DNA of 64,000 nucleotides. It comes from Bradyrhizobium sp. Ce-3 (GTDB lineage: Bacteria > Pseudomonadota > Alphaproteobacteria > Rhizobiales > Xanthobacteraceae). Position 1 is the stretch's first letter, and each line of letters starts with the position of its first letter. Shown one piece after another: positions 9,479-17,568 of the stretch. Both the position numbers and the translations under genes were made by a program. The notes under the pieces were generated by a model, which ran no database searches, was not told the origin of the DNA, and worked only from the letters and a program-made list of their open reading frames with translations. The stretch is taken from contig NZ_BQUV01000001.1 in NCBI RefSeq assembly GCF_022835695.1, positions 1,154,263 through 1,218,262 on the forward strand. The letters run 5' to 3'.

Positions 9479-10348
9479 ATGATGCAGGCCAATTCGAACG
9501 CGGGCTGGACCCTGGTGACTGGCGCGACGGGCGGACTCGGCGGCGCACTTGTCGCAAGGCTTCTCGCCGATGGACGTCGTGTCATCGCCACCGCACGCCG
9601 GCCGGAATTGCTCGACGCGCATCAGGGGTCCGGATTGCTGCGCACGTTGAGCCTCGATCTATCCGATCCTGCCGCGATCGCGGACGCCCGGAACAGTGTC
9701 GCTGAGATCGTCAAGGGCGACCGCCTGTCGGGCTTGGTGAACATGGCAGGGATCATCGTCGAGGGGCCGCTCGAGGCCGTGCCGGTCTCCGAACTGCGGC
9801 GACAGCTCGACGTCAACGTCATCGGCCCCTTCGCGCTCGCGCAGGCGCTGCTTCCACTGCTCAAGGGGTCGCGTGGCACCATTGTCAATATCGGCGCGAT
9901 ATCGGCCCACATCACCATCCCGTTCTACGGCCCCATCGCGGCATCGAAGGCCGGTTTGGCGGCGTTGAACGACGCGATGCGGCTCGAATTCGGGCCATAC
10001 GGTATCAAGGTCTTTTTGATCGAGCCCGGCGCGATGAAGACGGGCATCTTCTCGACATCGCGCGCCGCGCGGGACGCCACCCTCGCTAAATCTCCCGAAC
10101 TGGATCAGCGCTACCGGCCGGCCCTTGCGGCGATGGATCGCAGCTTCGAGAAATCCGGCGCCGATGATCCGGCAGTCGTGGTCAATGCCGTCATGGCTGC
10201 CCTTGCCGGCGGAAAGGTCAAGCCAAGGATGGTCGTCGGCAAAGGAACCCGTGCGCTGATGCTGCTGTCGCATCTTCCGGATCGCCTGCGCGACAGGCTC
10301 GTCAAGAATGCGCTCGGTCTGGGCAGCGCGTTGAAGTCGACGACCTGA
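9479..10348 (+). CDS. Short-chain dehydrogenase/reductase-like protein with altered active site
   Basis: This 289-residue Rossmann-fold protein has a TGATGGLG nucleotide-binding motif (residues 14-21) and VNMAG near 87-91. The catalytic motif is unusual: K157 is in AASK, but the residue four before it is I153 and the nearest Tyr is Y150. The usual Ser position reads A140. It may be inactive as a classical SDR, or Y150 may substitute. The start at 9479 follows AAGGAAG by 7 nt; an upstream ATG at 9461 has no RBS. It diverges from the TetR gene, which suggests an inducible detoxification or lipid-modifying role. Confidence 0.83.
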   Translation: MMQANSNAGWTLVTGATGGLGGALVARLLADGRRVIATARRPELLDAHQGSGLLRTLSLDLSDPAAIADARNSVAEIVKGDRLSGLVNMAGIIVEGPLEAVPVSELRRQLDVNVIGPFALAQALLPLLKGSRGTIVNIGAISAHITIPFYGPIAASKAGLAALNDAMRLEFGPYGIKVFLIEPGAMKTGIFSTSRAARDATLAKSPELDQRYRPALAAMDRSFEKSGADDPAVVVNAVMAALAGGKVKPRMVVGKGTRALMLLSHLPDRLRDRLVKNALGLGSALKSTT

Positions 10349-10511
10349 GGACCAGGCAGGCCGCCATGAGCGTTACGAAACGCGAGCCGAGCACGTGACC
10401 ACAGACCGACGCTTCCGGAAGCGGCCGAGATGCGATGCACGGCCGGTTGGTTGCACCGGCCGGATTGTCCCGGCGTTCGCCGGGACAAGATGCAACGGAA
10501 CAGCCGCGTTT

Positions 10512-11588
10512 CTAATCCACCATCTCCGCGACGGCCTTGCCGCAGGCCGTGGTGTCGGCGTTGCCGCCGAGATCGCGGGTGCGCAGCGTGCGCTCGCCGA
10601 GCGTGCGCTCGATCGCGCCGACGATGGCGTCCGCGGCCTGCTTCTCGCCGAGATGCTCCAGCATCATCGCGCCCGACCAGATCATGCCGATCGGGTTCGC
10701 GATGCCCTGGCCCGCAATGTCGGGCGCCGAGCCGTGCACCGGCTCGAACACCGACGGGAAATCGCCCTCCGGATTGATGTTGCCCGACGGCGCGATGCCG
10801 ATCGTGCCGGTGCAGGCCGGGCCGAGATCGGAGAGGATGTCGCCGAACAGATTGGAGCCGACCACGACGTCGAACCAGTCCGGATGCAGCACGAAGTTCG
10901 CGGTGAGAATGTCGATGTGGTACTTGTCCCACTTCACACCCGGATACGTCTTGGCCATCGCCTCCACGCGCTCGTCCCAATAGGGCATGGTGATGGAGAT
11001 GCCGTTCGACTTGGTCGCGGAGGTCAGATGCCTCTTCGGACGCGACTGCGCCAGGTCGAAGGCGAATTTCAGGATGCGGTCGACACCGATGCGGGTCATC
11101 ACCGTCTGCTGTGTCACGAACTCGCGGTCGGTGTCCGGGAACATGCGGCCGCCGACCGAGGAATACTCGCCCTCGGTGTTCTCGCGCACCACCCAGAAGT
11201 CGATATCGCCGGGCTTGCGGTTCGCCAGCGGCGACGGCACGCCGGGCATCAGCCGCACCGGGCGCAGATTGACGTACTGGTCGAATTCGCGGCGGAATTT
11301 GATGAGCGAACCCCACAACGAGATGTGGTCCGGGATCTTGGCGGGCCAGCCGACCGCGCCGAAATAGATCGCGTCATGCTTGCCGATCTTGTCCTTCCAG
11401 TCGGCCGGCATCATCTCGCCGTGCTTCTCGTAATAGTCGTAGGAGGCGAAGTCGAAATGGTCGAACTTGACGTCAACGCCGTGCTTCTTCGCCGCCGCCT
11501 CGATGACGCGCAGGCCCTCCGGCATCACTTCCTTGCCGATGCCGTCGCCGGGAATGACCGCAATCCGATACTGCTTTTTGCTGCTCAT
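10512..11588 (-). CDS. Tartrate / D-malate-type dehydrogenase (isocitrate/isopropylmalate dehydrogenase family)
   Basis: This 358-residue metal- and NAD-dependent beta-decarboxylating dehydrogenase shows the family start RIAVIPGDGIGKEV, the WVVRENTEGEYS loop, and the signature region GSNLFGDILSDLGP with EPVHGSAPDIAG near the C-terminus. The sequence resembles tartrate dehydrogenase/decarboxylase (TtuC) and D-malate dehydrogenase (DmlA) more than LeuB: it has the KFDHFDFAS N-terminal loop and no Leu-biosynthesis neighbours. It would convert tartrate or D-malate to oxaloglycolate or pyruvate. The start at 11588 (MSSKKQ) gives the usual length; 11621 is an unneeded extension. It is flanked by genes on the other strand and looks monocistronic. 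Confidence 0.88.
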   Translation of the reverse strand: MSSKKQYRIAVIPGDGIGKEVMPEGLRVIEAAAKKHGVDVKFDHFDFASYDYYEKHGEMMPADWKDKIGKHDAIYFGAVGWPAKIPDHISLWGSLIKFRREFDQYVNLRPVRLMPGVPSPLANRKPGDIDFWVVRENTEGEYSSVGGRMFPDTDREFVTQQTVMTRIGVDRILKFAFDLAQSRPKRHLTSATKSNGISITMPYWDERVEAMAKTYPGVKWDKYHIDILTANFVLHPDWFDVVVGSNLFGDILSDLGPACTGTIGIAPSGNINPEGDFPSVFEPVHGSAPDIAGQGIANPIGMIWSGAMMLEHLGEKQAADAIVGAIERTLGERTLRTRDLGGNADTTACGKAVAEMVD

Positions 11589-11756
11589 CGAGAACACCCT
11601 TGTGATTTGCCCGGCCGGCAATGCCGCCTATCCTGATGGCCCTGCAATGGACCAAACTTCGCGCCAGCGCAACGCTGCAGTGCAGTGTTGACCGCTGCGC
11701 GACCCTGCCCCACCAAATTCGCCGATATCCGTTCCTCATAACAAGCGAGACATCCC

Positions 11757-12533
11757 ATGGATCTGCATCTGCGCGGCAAACGTGTCCTGATCACCGGCGC
11801 CTCCAAGGGCATTGGCGCGGCCGCCGCCGAAGCCTTTGCCGAGGAAGGCGCCAACCTGCTGCTCGCCGCCCGCAACGGCGACCAGCTCAAGGCGCTGGCT
11901 GAGCGGCTGCGCGGCGCACACCAGATCGATGCCGCGATCAGCGTGGTCGATCTGCGCAAATCCGAAGACCTGGCGCGATTGGCAAAAGAGGCCGCCGATA
12001 TCGATATCCTGGTCAACAATGCCGGCGATATCCCCGGCGGCTCGATCGACAAGATCGAAGAGGCGACCTGGCGGCACGCCTGGGAGCTCAAGGTGTTCGG
12101 CTATGTCAATCTGACGCGCGCGATCTATGCCCAGATGAAGGCGCGCGGCGGCGGCGTTGTTGTCAACGACATCGGCGCGGCCGGCGAGAAGTTCGACGCC
12201 AACTACATCTGCGGCAGCGCCGGCAATGCGGCGCTGATGGCGTTCACCCGCGCGCTCGGCGGCAAGAGCCTCGCCGACAACATCCGCGTCGTCGGCATCA
12301 ATCCCGGCCCGGTCGGCACCGACCGTCACGTCACGCTGCTCAAGACCCGCGCCAAGCACCAGTTCGGCGACGAGAACCGCTACAGGGAATTCCAGAAGGG
12401 CCTGCCGCTCGGCCGCCCCGCGCATGCGCGCGAGATCGGCGACCTGATGGCGTTCCTGGCCTCCGACCGCGCGGGCTATACGTCGGGCGTGATCTACACC
12501 GTGGATGGCGGACTGACGTCGGGGTGGGGTTAG
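11757..12533 (+). CDS. SDR-family protein lacking the catalytic Lys and Ser
   Basis: This 258-residue short-chain dehydrogenase fold has TGASKGIG (13-20), NNAG (87-90) and a C-terminal GRPAHAREIGDLMAFLASDRAGYTSG typical of FabG-like SDRs. The catalytic triad is degenerate: Tyr150 is retained, but the Lys position of YxxxK is Ser154 (YICGS), and the Ser of the ISS motif reads N-D-I-G (137-140). It may bind NAD(P) without standard catalysis or use another mechanism. It is convergent with the alpha/beta hydrolase gene and separated from it by repeat R4. Confidence 0.85.
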   Translation: MDLHLRGKRVLITGASKGIGAAAAEAFAEEGANLLLAARNGDQLKALAERLRGAHQIDAAISVVDLRKSEDLARLAKEAADIDILVNNAGDIPGGSIDKIEEATWRHAWELKVFGYVNLTRAIYAQMKARGGGVVVNDIGAAGEKFDANYICGSAGNAALMAFTRALGGKSLADNIRVVGINPGPVGTDRHVTLLKTRAKHQFGDENRYREFQKGLPLGRPAHAREIGDLMAFLASDRAGYTSGVIYTVDGGLTSGWG

Positions 12534-12560
12534 GCCCTTCCGCGAGCGCCACTTGCTCTA

Positions 12561-12658
12561 CGTCATCCTGAGGAGGCCGCAAAGCGGCCGTCTCGAAGGA
12601 TGGGCCACGGGCTCCGTCATCCTTCGAGGCTCGCAAGAGCTCGCACCTCAGGATGACG
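12561..12658. repeat. Palindromic intergenic repeat family R4, copy 1
   Basis: An inverted repeat of about 98 bp bounded by CGTCATCCTGAGG and CCTCAGGATGACG, with inner TCTCGAAGGATG/CATCCTTCGAGG arms. The second copy is at 60102-60209. It lies between two convergent genes and its right end supplies the last codons and stop of the hydrolase at 12648-13508. Confidence 0.9.
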
Positions 12659-13508
12659 TACCAGCGGTCCGCTCGAACAGTTGCCGGATCAGCGTCGTGA
12701 TCCGGCCCTGCGGCGCCTGCATCTCGTGCATGATCGAGAAATGATCGGCGCCGGCGATCTCCTCATAGGTCACCGGCAGACCGTAGCGGGCGCGATGGCC
12801 GGCGAAATCGGCGGTCTGCTTGCGCAGCAGCGGCAGTTCGGCGCTGCCGACCACCAGTGACAGCGGTTTTGCAACACCGCCCTGCTGCATCATGGGCGAG
12901 TTGCGCCGCGAGGCGGCTTCGTCGAGCCTGAGCTTCTCGTTGAGATAGGAGTGCCTGATCGGCTCGAGGTCATAGATGCCCGAGATCGCCATGCCGGCCC
13001 GAACATGGGCGTTCGCTAGCGCCATCGAGGTCAGATGGCCGCCGGCCGACCAGCCGGACACGACGATGCCGTCCGTGGCGGCACCGAGCGCGGTCAACTG
13101 CCCGGCAAGAAAATCGATCCCTGCGTGAATCTCGGCGACGATGTCGTCGAGCGTCGCATCCGGCGCCAGCGTGTAGCCGATCAGGGCCACATTGATGCCG
13201 TGCGCCAGCGGTCCCTCGGCGAAGATCGTGAACACCTCCTTGGCGCGGGTCTGCCAATAGCCGCCGTGGATGAAGAGCAGCGTCGGCGCGCCGTCCCGCG
13301 CTTTCAGGAAATCGATCCGGTTGCGCTCGCGGGGACCGTATCGGAGGTCGAGATGCTGCGCGTGCTGCTGCCGCAGCGCCGCCGAGCGCTGCTCCCAGCC
13401 GGCGGCGAGCTCGGCGCTGCGCTTGACGGCAACGCCGTTATTCAGGCCGAGGTCGCGCTCCTGCTGGCTCATCGCACGCCAGTCCAGCGCTGAAAACAAA
13501 CCTGCCAT
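12648..13508 (-). CDS. Alpha/beta hydrolase, arylformamidase/esterase-like
   Basis: This 286-residue alpha/beta hydrolase has the oxyanion motif HGGYW (81-85) and nucleophile elbow GWSAGG (Ser154), with a C-terminal ADHFS His. The HGGYW plus GWSAGG combination is typical of kynurenine formamidase/arylformamidase-like carboxylesterases. A neighbouring amidase diverges from it, so hydrolysis of an amide or ester xenobiotic is plausible; a kyn operon is not present. The 3' end (last ~4 codons and stop) lies inside repeat R4, so the repeat has altered the C-terminus. An alternative start is the Met at residue 13. Confidence 0.82.
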   Translation of the reverse strand: MAGLFSALDWRAMSQQERDLGLNNGVAVKRSAELAAGWEQRSAALRQQHAQHLDLRYGPRERNRIDFLKARDGAPTLLFIHGGYWQTRAKEVFTIFAEGPLAHGINVALIGYTLAPDATLDDIVAEIHAGIDFLAGQLTALGAATDGIVVSGWSAGGHLTSMALANAHVRAGMAISGIYDLEPIRHSYLNEKLRLDEAASRRNSPMMQQGGVAKPLSLVVGSAELPLLRKQTADFAGHRARYGLPVTYEEIAGADHFSIMHEMQAPQGRITTLIRQLFERTAGTSS

Positions 13509-13596
13509 CCCTGCCCCTTCGGTTCTCGTCGCATTGCCACGACGGCAGGAAATGTTCTACAGCACAAGCAAACAGAACACATAGGAGCAACGGTGC

Positions 13597-15018
13597 ATGG
13601 CTGATCAGGGCTTGGTGAAGGAAACGGCGTGCGCCGTCGTCGAGAAACTGAAAGCTGGTGAGGTCACGCCGCTCGACCTGCTGGACGTGGTGGAAAAGCG
13701 CATCGCCGAGGTGGACGGCAAGGTCAACGCGCTGCCGACGCTCTGCTTCGACCGCGCCCGCACCCACGCCAAGGCGCTGATGCAGAAACCGGTCAGCGAG
13801 CGCGGCCTGCTCGCGGGTCTTCCCGTTCCGATCAAGGACCTCACCGCCGTCTCCGGCGTGCTGACCACGCTGGGCTCACCGATCTTCAAGGACAATATCC
13901 CGGCGAAGTCCGACATCCTGGTCGAGCGCATCGAACAGAATGGCGGCGTGATCTACGCCAAGTCGAACACGCCGGAATTCGGCGCCGGCGCCAACACCTT
14001 CAACGAGGTGTTCGGCCCGACGCGCAATCCCTGGGACACGTCGCGCTCGGCCGCCGGCTCCTCCGGCGGCGCCGCGGCAGCACTGGCCAGCGGCACCGCG
14101 TGGCTGGCGCACGGCTCCGACATGGGCGGCAGCTTGCGCAACCCGGCGAGCTTCTGCGGCATCGTGGGCCTCCGGCCGTCGATCGGCCGCGTCGCGCACA
14201 CGCCGAAATTCGGCGTCGACCGCACCCTCGGCGTGCAGGGACCGATGGCGCGCAACGTCGAGGATCTTGCGCTGTTGCTGGATGCGATGAGCGGCGAGCA
14301 TGCCGCCGATCCGCTGTCGCTGCCCGCGCTACCGACCTCGTTCCTTGCAGCGGCGCGCGCAGGCAGCAAGCCGAAGCGCATCGCCTATTCGCCCGATCTC
14401 GGCATCACGCCGGTTGATCCCGAGGTCAAGGCCGTGACCCGCAAGGCAGCGGAGCGGTTCGCGGCAGCCGGCGCGATCGTCGAGGAGGCGCATCCGGATT
14501 TCAGCGAAGCCCATGAATGCTTCCACGTGCTGCGCGCGTTCGATTTTGCGATCAGCAAGGCCGAGCTGCTGCGCACCAAGCGCGACCTCTTGAAGCCCGA
14601 GGTGATCTGGAACATCGAGGAAGGGCTGAAGCTCACGGTCGAGAAGCTCGAGCGCGCCGAGGCGCAGCGCGTCGCGATGACGCAGCGTGCACTCGAATTC
14701 TTCGACAAGTATGACCTGCTGCTGGCGCCCGCGACCATCGTGCCGCCATTCCCGGTCGAGAACCGCTACGTCGCCGAATGCGACGGCAAGAAATTCGACA
14801 ACTACGTCGAATGGCTCGGCATCGTCTATGCGGCCACGCTGGCCTGCTGCCCGGCGCTGTCGCTGCCGTGCGGCTTCACCGCGTCGGGCTTGCCTGTCGG
14901 CCTGCAGATGGTCGCCAAGCCCCGCGCCGAGGCGCAACTGTTGGCCGGCGCGAAAGTGCTGGAGGACATTCTAGGCGTGCGCGGCAGCACTCCAATCGAT
15001 CCGCGGCCGCCGCGGTAA
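13597..15018 (+). CDS. Amidase-signature family amidohydrolase
   Basis: This 473-residue enzyme has the complete Ser-cisSer-Lys triad of the amidase-signature family: K80 in VPIKD, S155 in the GSSGG segment and nucleophile S179 in MGGSLRNPA. The length and the C-terminal ALSLPCGF...LPVGLQMV block match AtzF/GatA-like amidases. It cleaves a carboxamide or aryl-acyl amide to the acid plus ammonia or amine; the substrate is unknown. GatB and GatC are not adjacent, so it is not expected to be the tRNA amidotransferase. It diverges from the hydrolase gene at 12648-13508. Confidence 0.9.
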   Translation: MADQGLVKETACAVVEKLKAGEVTPLDLLDVVEKRIAEVDGKVNALPTLCFDRARTHAKALMQKPVSERGLLAGLPVPIKDLTAVSGVLTTLGSPIFKDNIPAKSDILVERIEQNGGVIYAKSNTPEFGAGANTFNEVFGPTRNPWDTSRSAAGSSGGAAAALASGTAWLAHGSDMGGSLRNPASFCGIVGLRPSIGRVAHTPKFGVDRTLGVQGPMARNVEDLALLLDAMSGEHAADPLSLPALPTSFLAAARAGSKPKRIAYSPDLGITPVDPEVKAVTRKAAERFAAAGAIVEEAHPDFSEAHECFHVLRAFDFAISKAELLRTKRDLLKPEVIWNIEEGLKLTVEKLERAEAQRVAMTQRALEFFDKYDLLLAPATIVPPFPVENRYVAECDGKKFDNYVEWLGIVYAATLACCPALSLPCGFTASGLPVGLQMVAKPRAEAQLLAGAKVLEDILGVRGSTPIDPRPPR

Positions 15019-15061
15019 GGAATATCGACCGTAGCAGCGCGGACGACGTTTCTCTCCATGT

Positions 15062-15147
15062 CGTCATTGCGAGCGAAGCGAAGCAATCCATCGCGCCGCT
15101 GTGCAACAGAATGGATTGCTTCGCCGCTATCGCTCCTCGCAATGACG
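15062..15147. repeat. Palindromic intergenic repeat family R1, copy 2
   Basis: The same inverted repeat as at 2951-3034, with GTCATTGCGAGCGAAGCGAA on the left and CGCTCCTCGCAATGACG on the right. It lies between the convergent amidase and TetR genes. Confidence 0.9.
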
Positions 15148-15169
15148 CGGCGAGCAACTCGCGAGCGGC

Positions 15170-15802
15170 TCAGGCCTTCCCTTCCGTCACCTGCAGTGCG
15201 GCGGTGAGCGCTGCCTTGGTCTGCTCGACAATCTCGTCCAGCAGCTCCTCGCGGCTGATCTGGGCGGACTCGCCGGTGAGCAGGCCCTGCTCGGCCAGCA
15301 TCACGATGCCGTGCAGCCCGGCCCAGATCTTCAGCGCCTGCCGCTCGCGCAACAGGCCAACGGCCGGCGCCTCGAACGACTCGATCAGCAGCGCCAGCGT
15401 TTCCATCGCCGCGGTGTGCAGCTCGCTGCCCTTGGGCGCGCAGGCCATCGTCCGCGACGCGAACATCAGCCGGTAGATGCCGTGGCGCTCCAGCCCGAAG
15501 GCGAGCGCGGCCTGGGCGAAGCGCGACAGTTTCGAGCCCTTGCCCGGCTGCTCGATCGCCTCGCGCATGATCACGTTGAACTGCCGGAACGCTTCCGCGG
15601 TCACCGCCTCCAGCAGCGCCTCGCGGTCGGCGAAATGCCGGTACGGCGCCGGCTGCGAGACGCCAAGCTGCTTGGCCAGCGCCTTGATGCTGATGGCCTC
15701 GGGACCGCCGAGCTCGACCTCACCCAGCGCGGCCTGGATCAGGGCCTCGCGGAGGTCGCCATGGTGGTAGGTTTTGAACGGCTTGCGAACGATTTGTCCC
15801 AT
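15170..15802 (-). CDS. TetR-family transcriptional regulator
   Basis: This 210-residue TetR regulator has the DNA-binding domain at residues ~14-62 (ISIKALAKQLGVSQPAPYRHF) and a C-terminal domain containing IWAGLHGIVMLAEQGLL, resembling the TetR_C_33/WHG-type ligand domain. It diverges from the ferredoxin-P450 unit across a 176-bp region with an AT-rich dyad, so it probably represses the P450 operon until a hydrophobic ligand is present. Confidence 0.9.
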   Translation of the reverse strand: MGQIVRKPFKTYHHGDLREALIQAALGEVELGGPEAISIKALAKQLGVSQPAPYRHFADREALLEAVTAEAFRQFNVIMREAIEQPGKGSKLSRFAQAALAFGLERHGIYRLMFASRTMACAPKGSELHTAAMETLALLIESFEAPAVGLLRERQALKIWAGLHGIVMLAEQGLLTGESAQISREELLDEIVEQTKAALTAALQVTEGKA

Positions 15803-15828
15803 TGCGGCAATGATCGCTGAATTTTCGC

Positions 15829-15862
15829 TTGACGCGCAAGCGCGACGATAATGTAATATACT
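15829..15862 (+). promoter_or_regulatory. Candidate promoter of the ferredoxin-P450 unit
   Basis: TTGACG (15829-15834) is followed by AT-rich TAATAT (15854-15859, 19-bp spacer) or TATACT (15857-15862, 22-bp spacer). Neither spacing is ideal, so activation or a different start is possible. The -10 region overlaps the dyad at 15853-15867, as expected for TetR repression. Confidence 0.4.
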
Positions 15863-15867
15863 ATAAC
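15853..15867. promoter_or_regulatory. Candidate TetR operator in the P450 promoter
   Basis: GTAATATACTATAAC is an imperfect palindrome: arms GTxATA and TATxAC match at five of six positions each. It is strikingly AT-rich in otherwise GC-rich DNA and overlaps the -10 region between the TetR and ferredoxin genes. Confidence 0.45.
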
Positions 15868-15978
15868 TTGGCGATCCGGTTAAGAGGCCGGCCGCCCAAG
15901 CAAGCTAGAACTTGCCTAGACCGGAATGAGGAACACGGCGCAGCCTGCGGTGCGCCAGAGCCGAGGGAGAGTGCTTGC

Positions 15979-16185
15979 ATGTCCAAGCTCAGAATCCGCG
16001 TCGACCAGGACAAATGCCAGGGTCACGCCCGCTGCAAATCACTCGCCCCCGAACTGTTCGAGCTCGACGAATACGGCAACGCCCATGAAGCCGGCGACGG
16101 CACCGTCCCGGCCGGGCTCGAGGACAAGGCCTGGCTCGCCCAGACCAATTGCCCGGAAATCGCGATCGAAGTCACCGAGGAATGA
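15979..16185 (+). CDS. [3Fe-4S]-type ferredoxin, P450 redox partner
   Basis: This 68-residue ferredoxin has the pattern CQGHARC (CxxHxxC) near residue 14 and a distal NCPE. His in place of the second cluster cysteine is typical of 3Fe-4S ferredoxins that serve bacterial P450s. The ATG at 15979 was chosen over the longer ORF because the domain starts there (MSKLRIRVDQ) and GAGGGAGAG lies upstream. A P450 gene follows 74 bp downstream, so it very likely delivers electrons to that enzyme. A ferredoxin reductase is not encoded nearby. Confidence 0.92.
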   Translation: MSKLRIRVDQDKCQGHARCKSLAPELFELDEYGNAHEAGDGTVPAGLEDKAWLAQTNCPEIAIEVTEE

Positions 16186-16259
16186 CGGCCAGCCGGGGAC
16201 GGCCGCGCGCCGCCCGCCGAGCCGACCAGCGTTTGATCGAACGAGAAGGAAACGAGCCA

Positions 16260-17486
16260 ATGTCCGATTCCCCGTCCGCAAGCTATCTGCCCGAGCATCC
16301 CCCGGTCACCGACTGGGTGCATGATTTCGACCATACCGATCCGGTCTGGACCGACGACCCGTTCCCGATCTGGGCGACGCTGCGCGCCGCCTCGCCGGTC
16401 GTGCATACCGAGCGCTTCCTCGGCTGCTACATGCCGACCACCTATCAGGCGGTGAAGGAGATCGCCTACGACACCGAGCACTTCTCCTCGCGCCGCGTCA
16501 TCGTGCGCGACGTCCGCCCCGAGATCACCGCCCGTGCGCCGCCGATCACCTCCGATCCGCCGGAGCACAAGCCCGCCAAGCAGGTGCTGCTGCCGCCGTT
16601 CACGCCGGACGCGATGAAGCGGCTGGAGCCGCGGGTGCGCGCGATTTGCAACGAGCTGATCGACGAATTCATCGCCGACGGCCATTGCGACGCCGCGGCG
16701 CGCTACACCAAGCACATCCCGGTCCGCGCCATCGCGCACATGCTCGGCATCCCCGAGAAGGACGGCGACCTCTTCATCAAATGGATCCACCAGATCCTCG
16801 AGCTCGGCATCAAGGACGAGAACGAGATGATGGGCGGCGTGCGCGAGATGACCGGCTATTTCGTGACCCATCTCGAGCAGCGCAAGCTTGAGCCGGGCGA
16901 CGATCTGATCTCGCAACTGCTGCGGGCCAAGGGCCCGGGCGGCCAGCCGCTGACCGACGAGCACGTGCTCGGCTCGCTGCGGCTGCTGCTGATCGCCGGC
17001 ATCGACACCACCTGGAGCGCGCTCGGCTCCTCGCTCTGGCACCTCGCCAAAACGCCCGCCGATCGCGAGCGCCTGGTCGCGGAGCCGGCGCTGATCCCGA
17101 CCGCGATCGAGGAATTCCTGCGCGCCTATTCGCCGGTGACGATGGCGCGCGAGGTGATGAAGGAAACCACGATCTCGGGCTGCCCGGTGAAGGCCGGCAA
17201 CATGGTGCTGTTGTCGTTTCCCGCGGCCAATCGCGATCCCGCCATGTTCCCCGATGCGGACAGGGTGGTGATCGACCGCAAGGAGAACCGCCACGCCGCG
17301 TTCGGCCTCGGCATCCACCGCTGCGTCGGTTCCAACCTGGCGCGGATGGAGATGCAGGTGGCGATCGAGGAATGGCTGAAGCGGATTCCCGATTTTCGCC
17401 TCGACCCCGCCGGCAAGGTCACCTGGTCCGAAGGCACGGTGCGCGGGCCGCGTCAACTGCCCGTTCTGTTCGGCAAGACCGCCTGA
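16260..17486 (+). CDS. Soluble bacterial cytochrome P450
   Basis: This 408-residue class I P450 has the I-helix motif AGIDTT (246-251), K-helix ExxR (E285-R288) and heme loop FGLGIHRCVG with axial Cys355. The N-terminus is hydrophilic, so it is cytosolic. It would hydroxylate a small hydrophobic substrate using electrons from the adjacent ferredoxin. The start at 16260 is preceded by AAGGAAA at good distance; the in-frame 16149 start would overlap the ferredoxin gene. The substrate may be the compound moved by the downstream MHS transporter, but this is inference. The CYP family was not assigned. Confidence 0.93.
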   Translation: MSDSPSASYLPEHPPVTDWVHDFDHTDPVWTDDPFPIWATLRAASPVVHTERFLGCYMPTTYQAVKEIAYDTEHFSSRRVIVRDVRPEITARAPPITSDPPEHKPAKQVLLPPFTPDAMKRLEPRVRAICNELIDEFIADGHCDAAARYTKHIPVRAIAHMLGIPEKDGDLFIKWIHQILELGIKDENEMMGGVREMTGYFVTHLEQRKLEPGDDLISQLLRAKGPGGQPLTDEHVLGSLRLLLIAGIDTTWSALGSSLWHLAKTPADRERLVAEPALIPTAIEEFLRAYSPVTMAREVMKETTISGCPVKAGNMVLLSFPAANRDPAMFPDADRVVIDRKENRHAAFGLGIHRCVGSNLARMEMQVAIEEWLKRIPDFRLDPAGKVTWSEGTVRGPRQLPVLFGKTA

Positions 17487-17568
17487 GGAACCCGACAGCA
17501 GTTACATCGCTCCACCCGATGAGGTAGCTTGCCCCGGAATCGAACCGACGAGTCCGGGAGGCTAGCTT

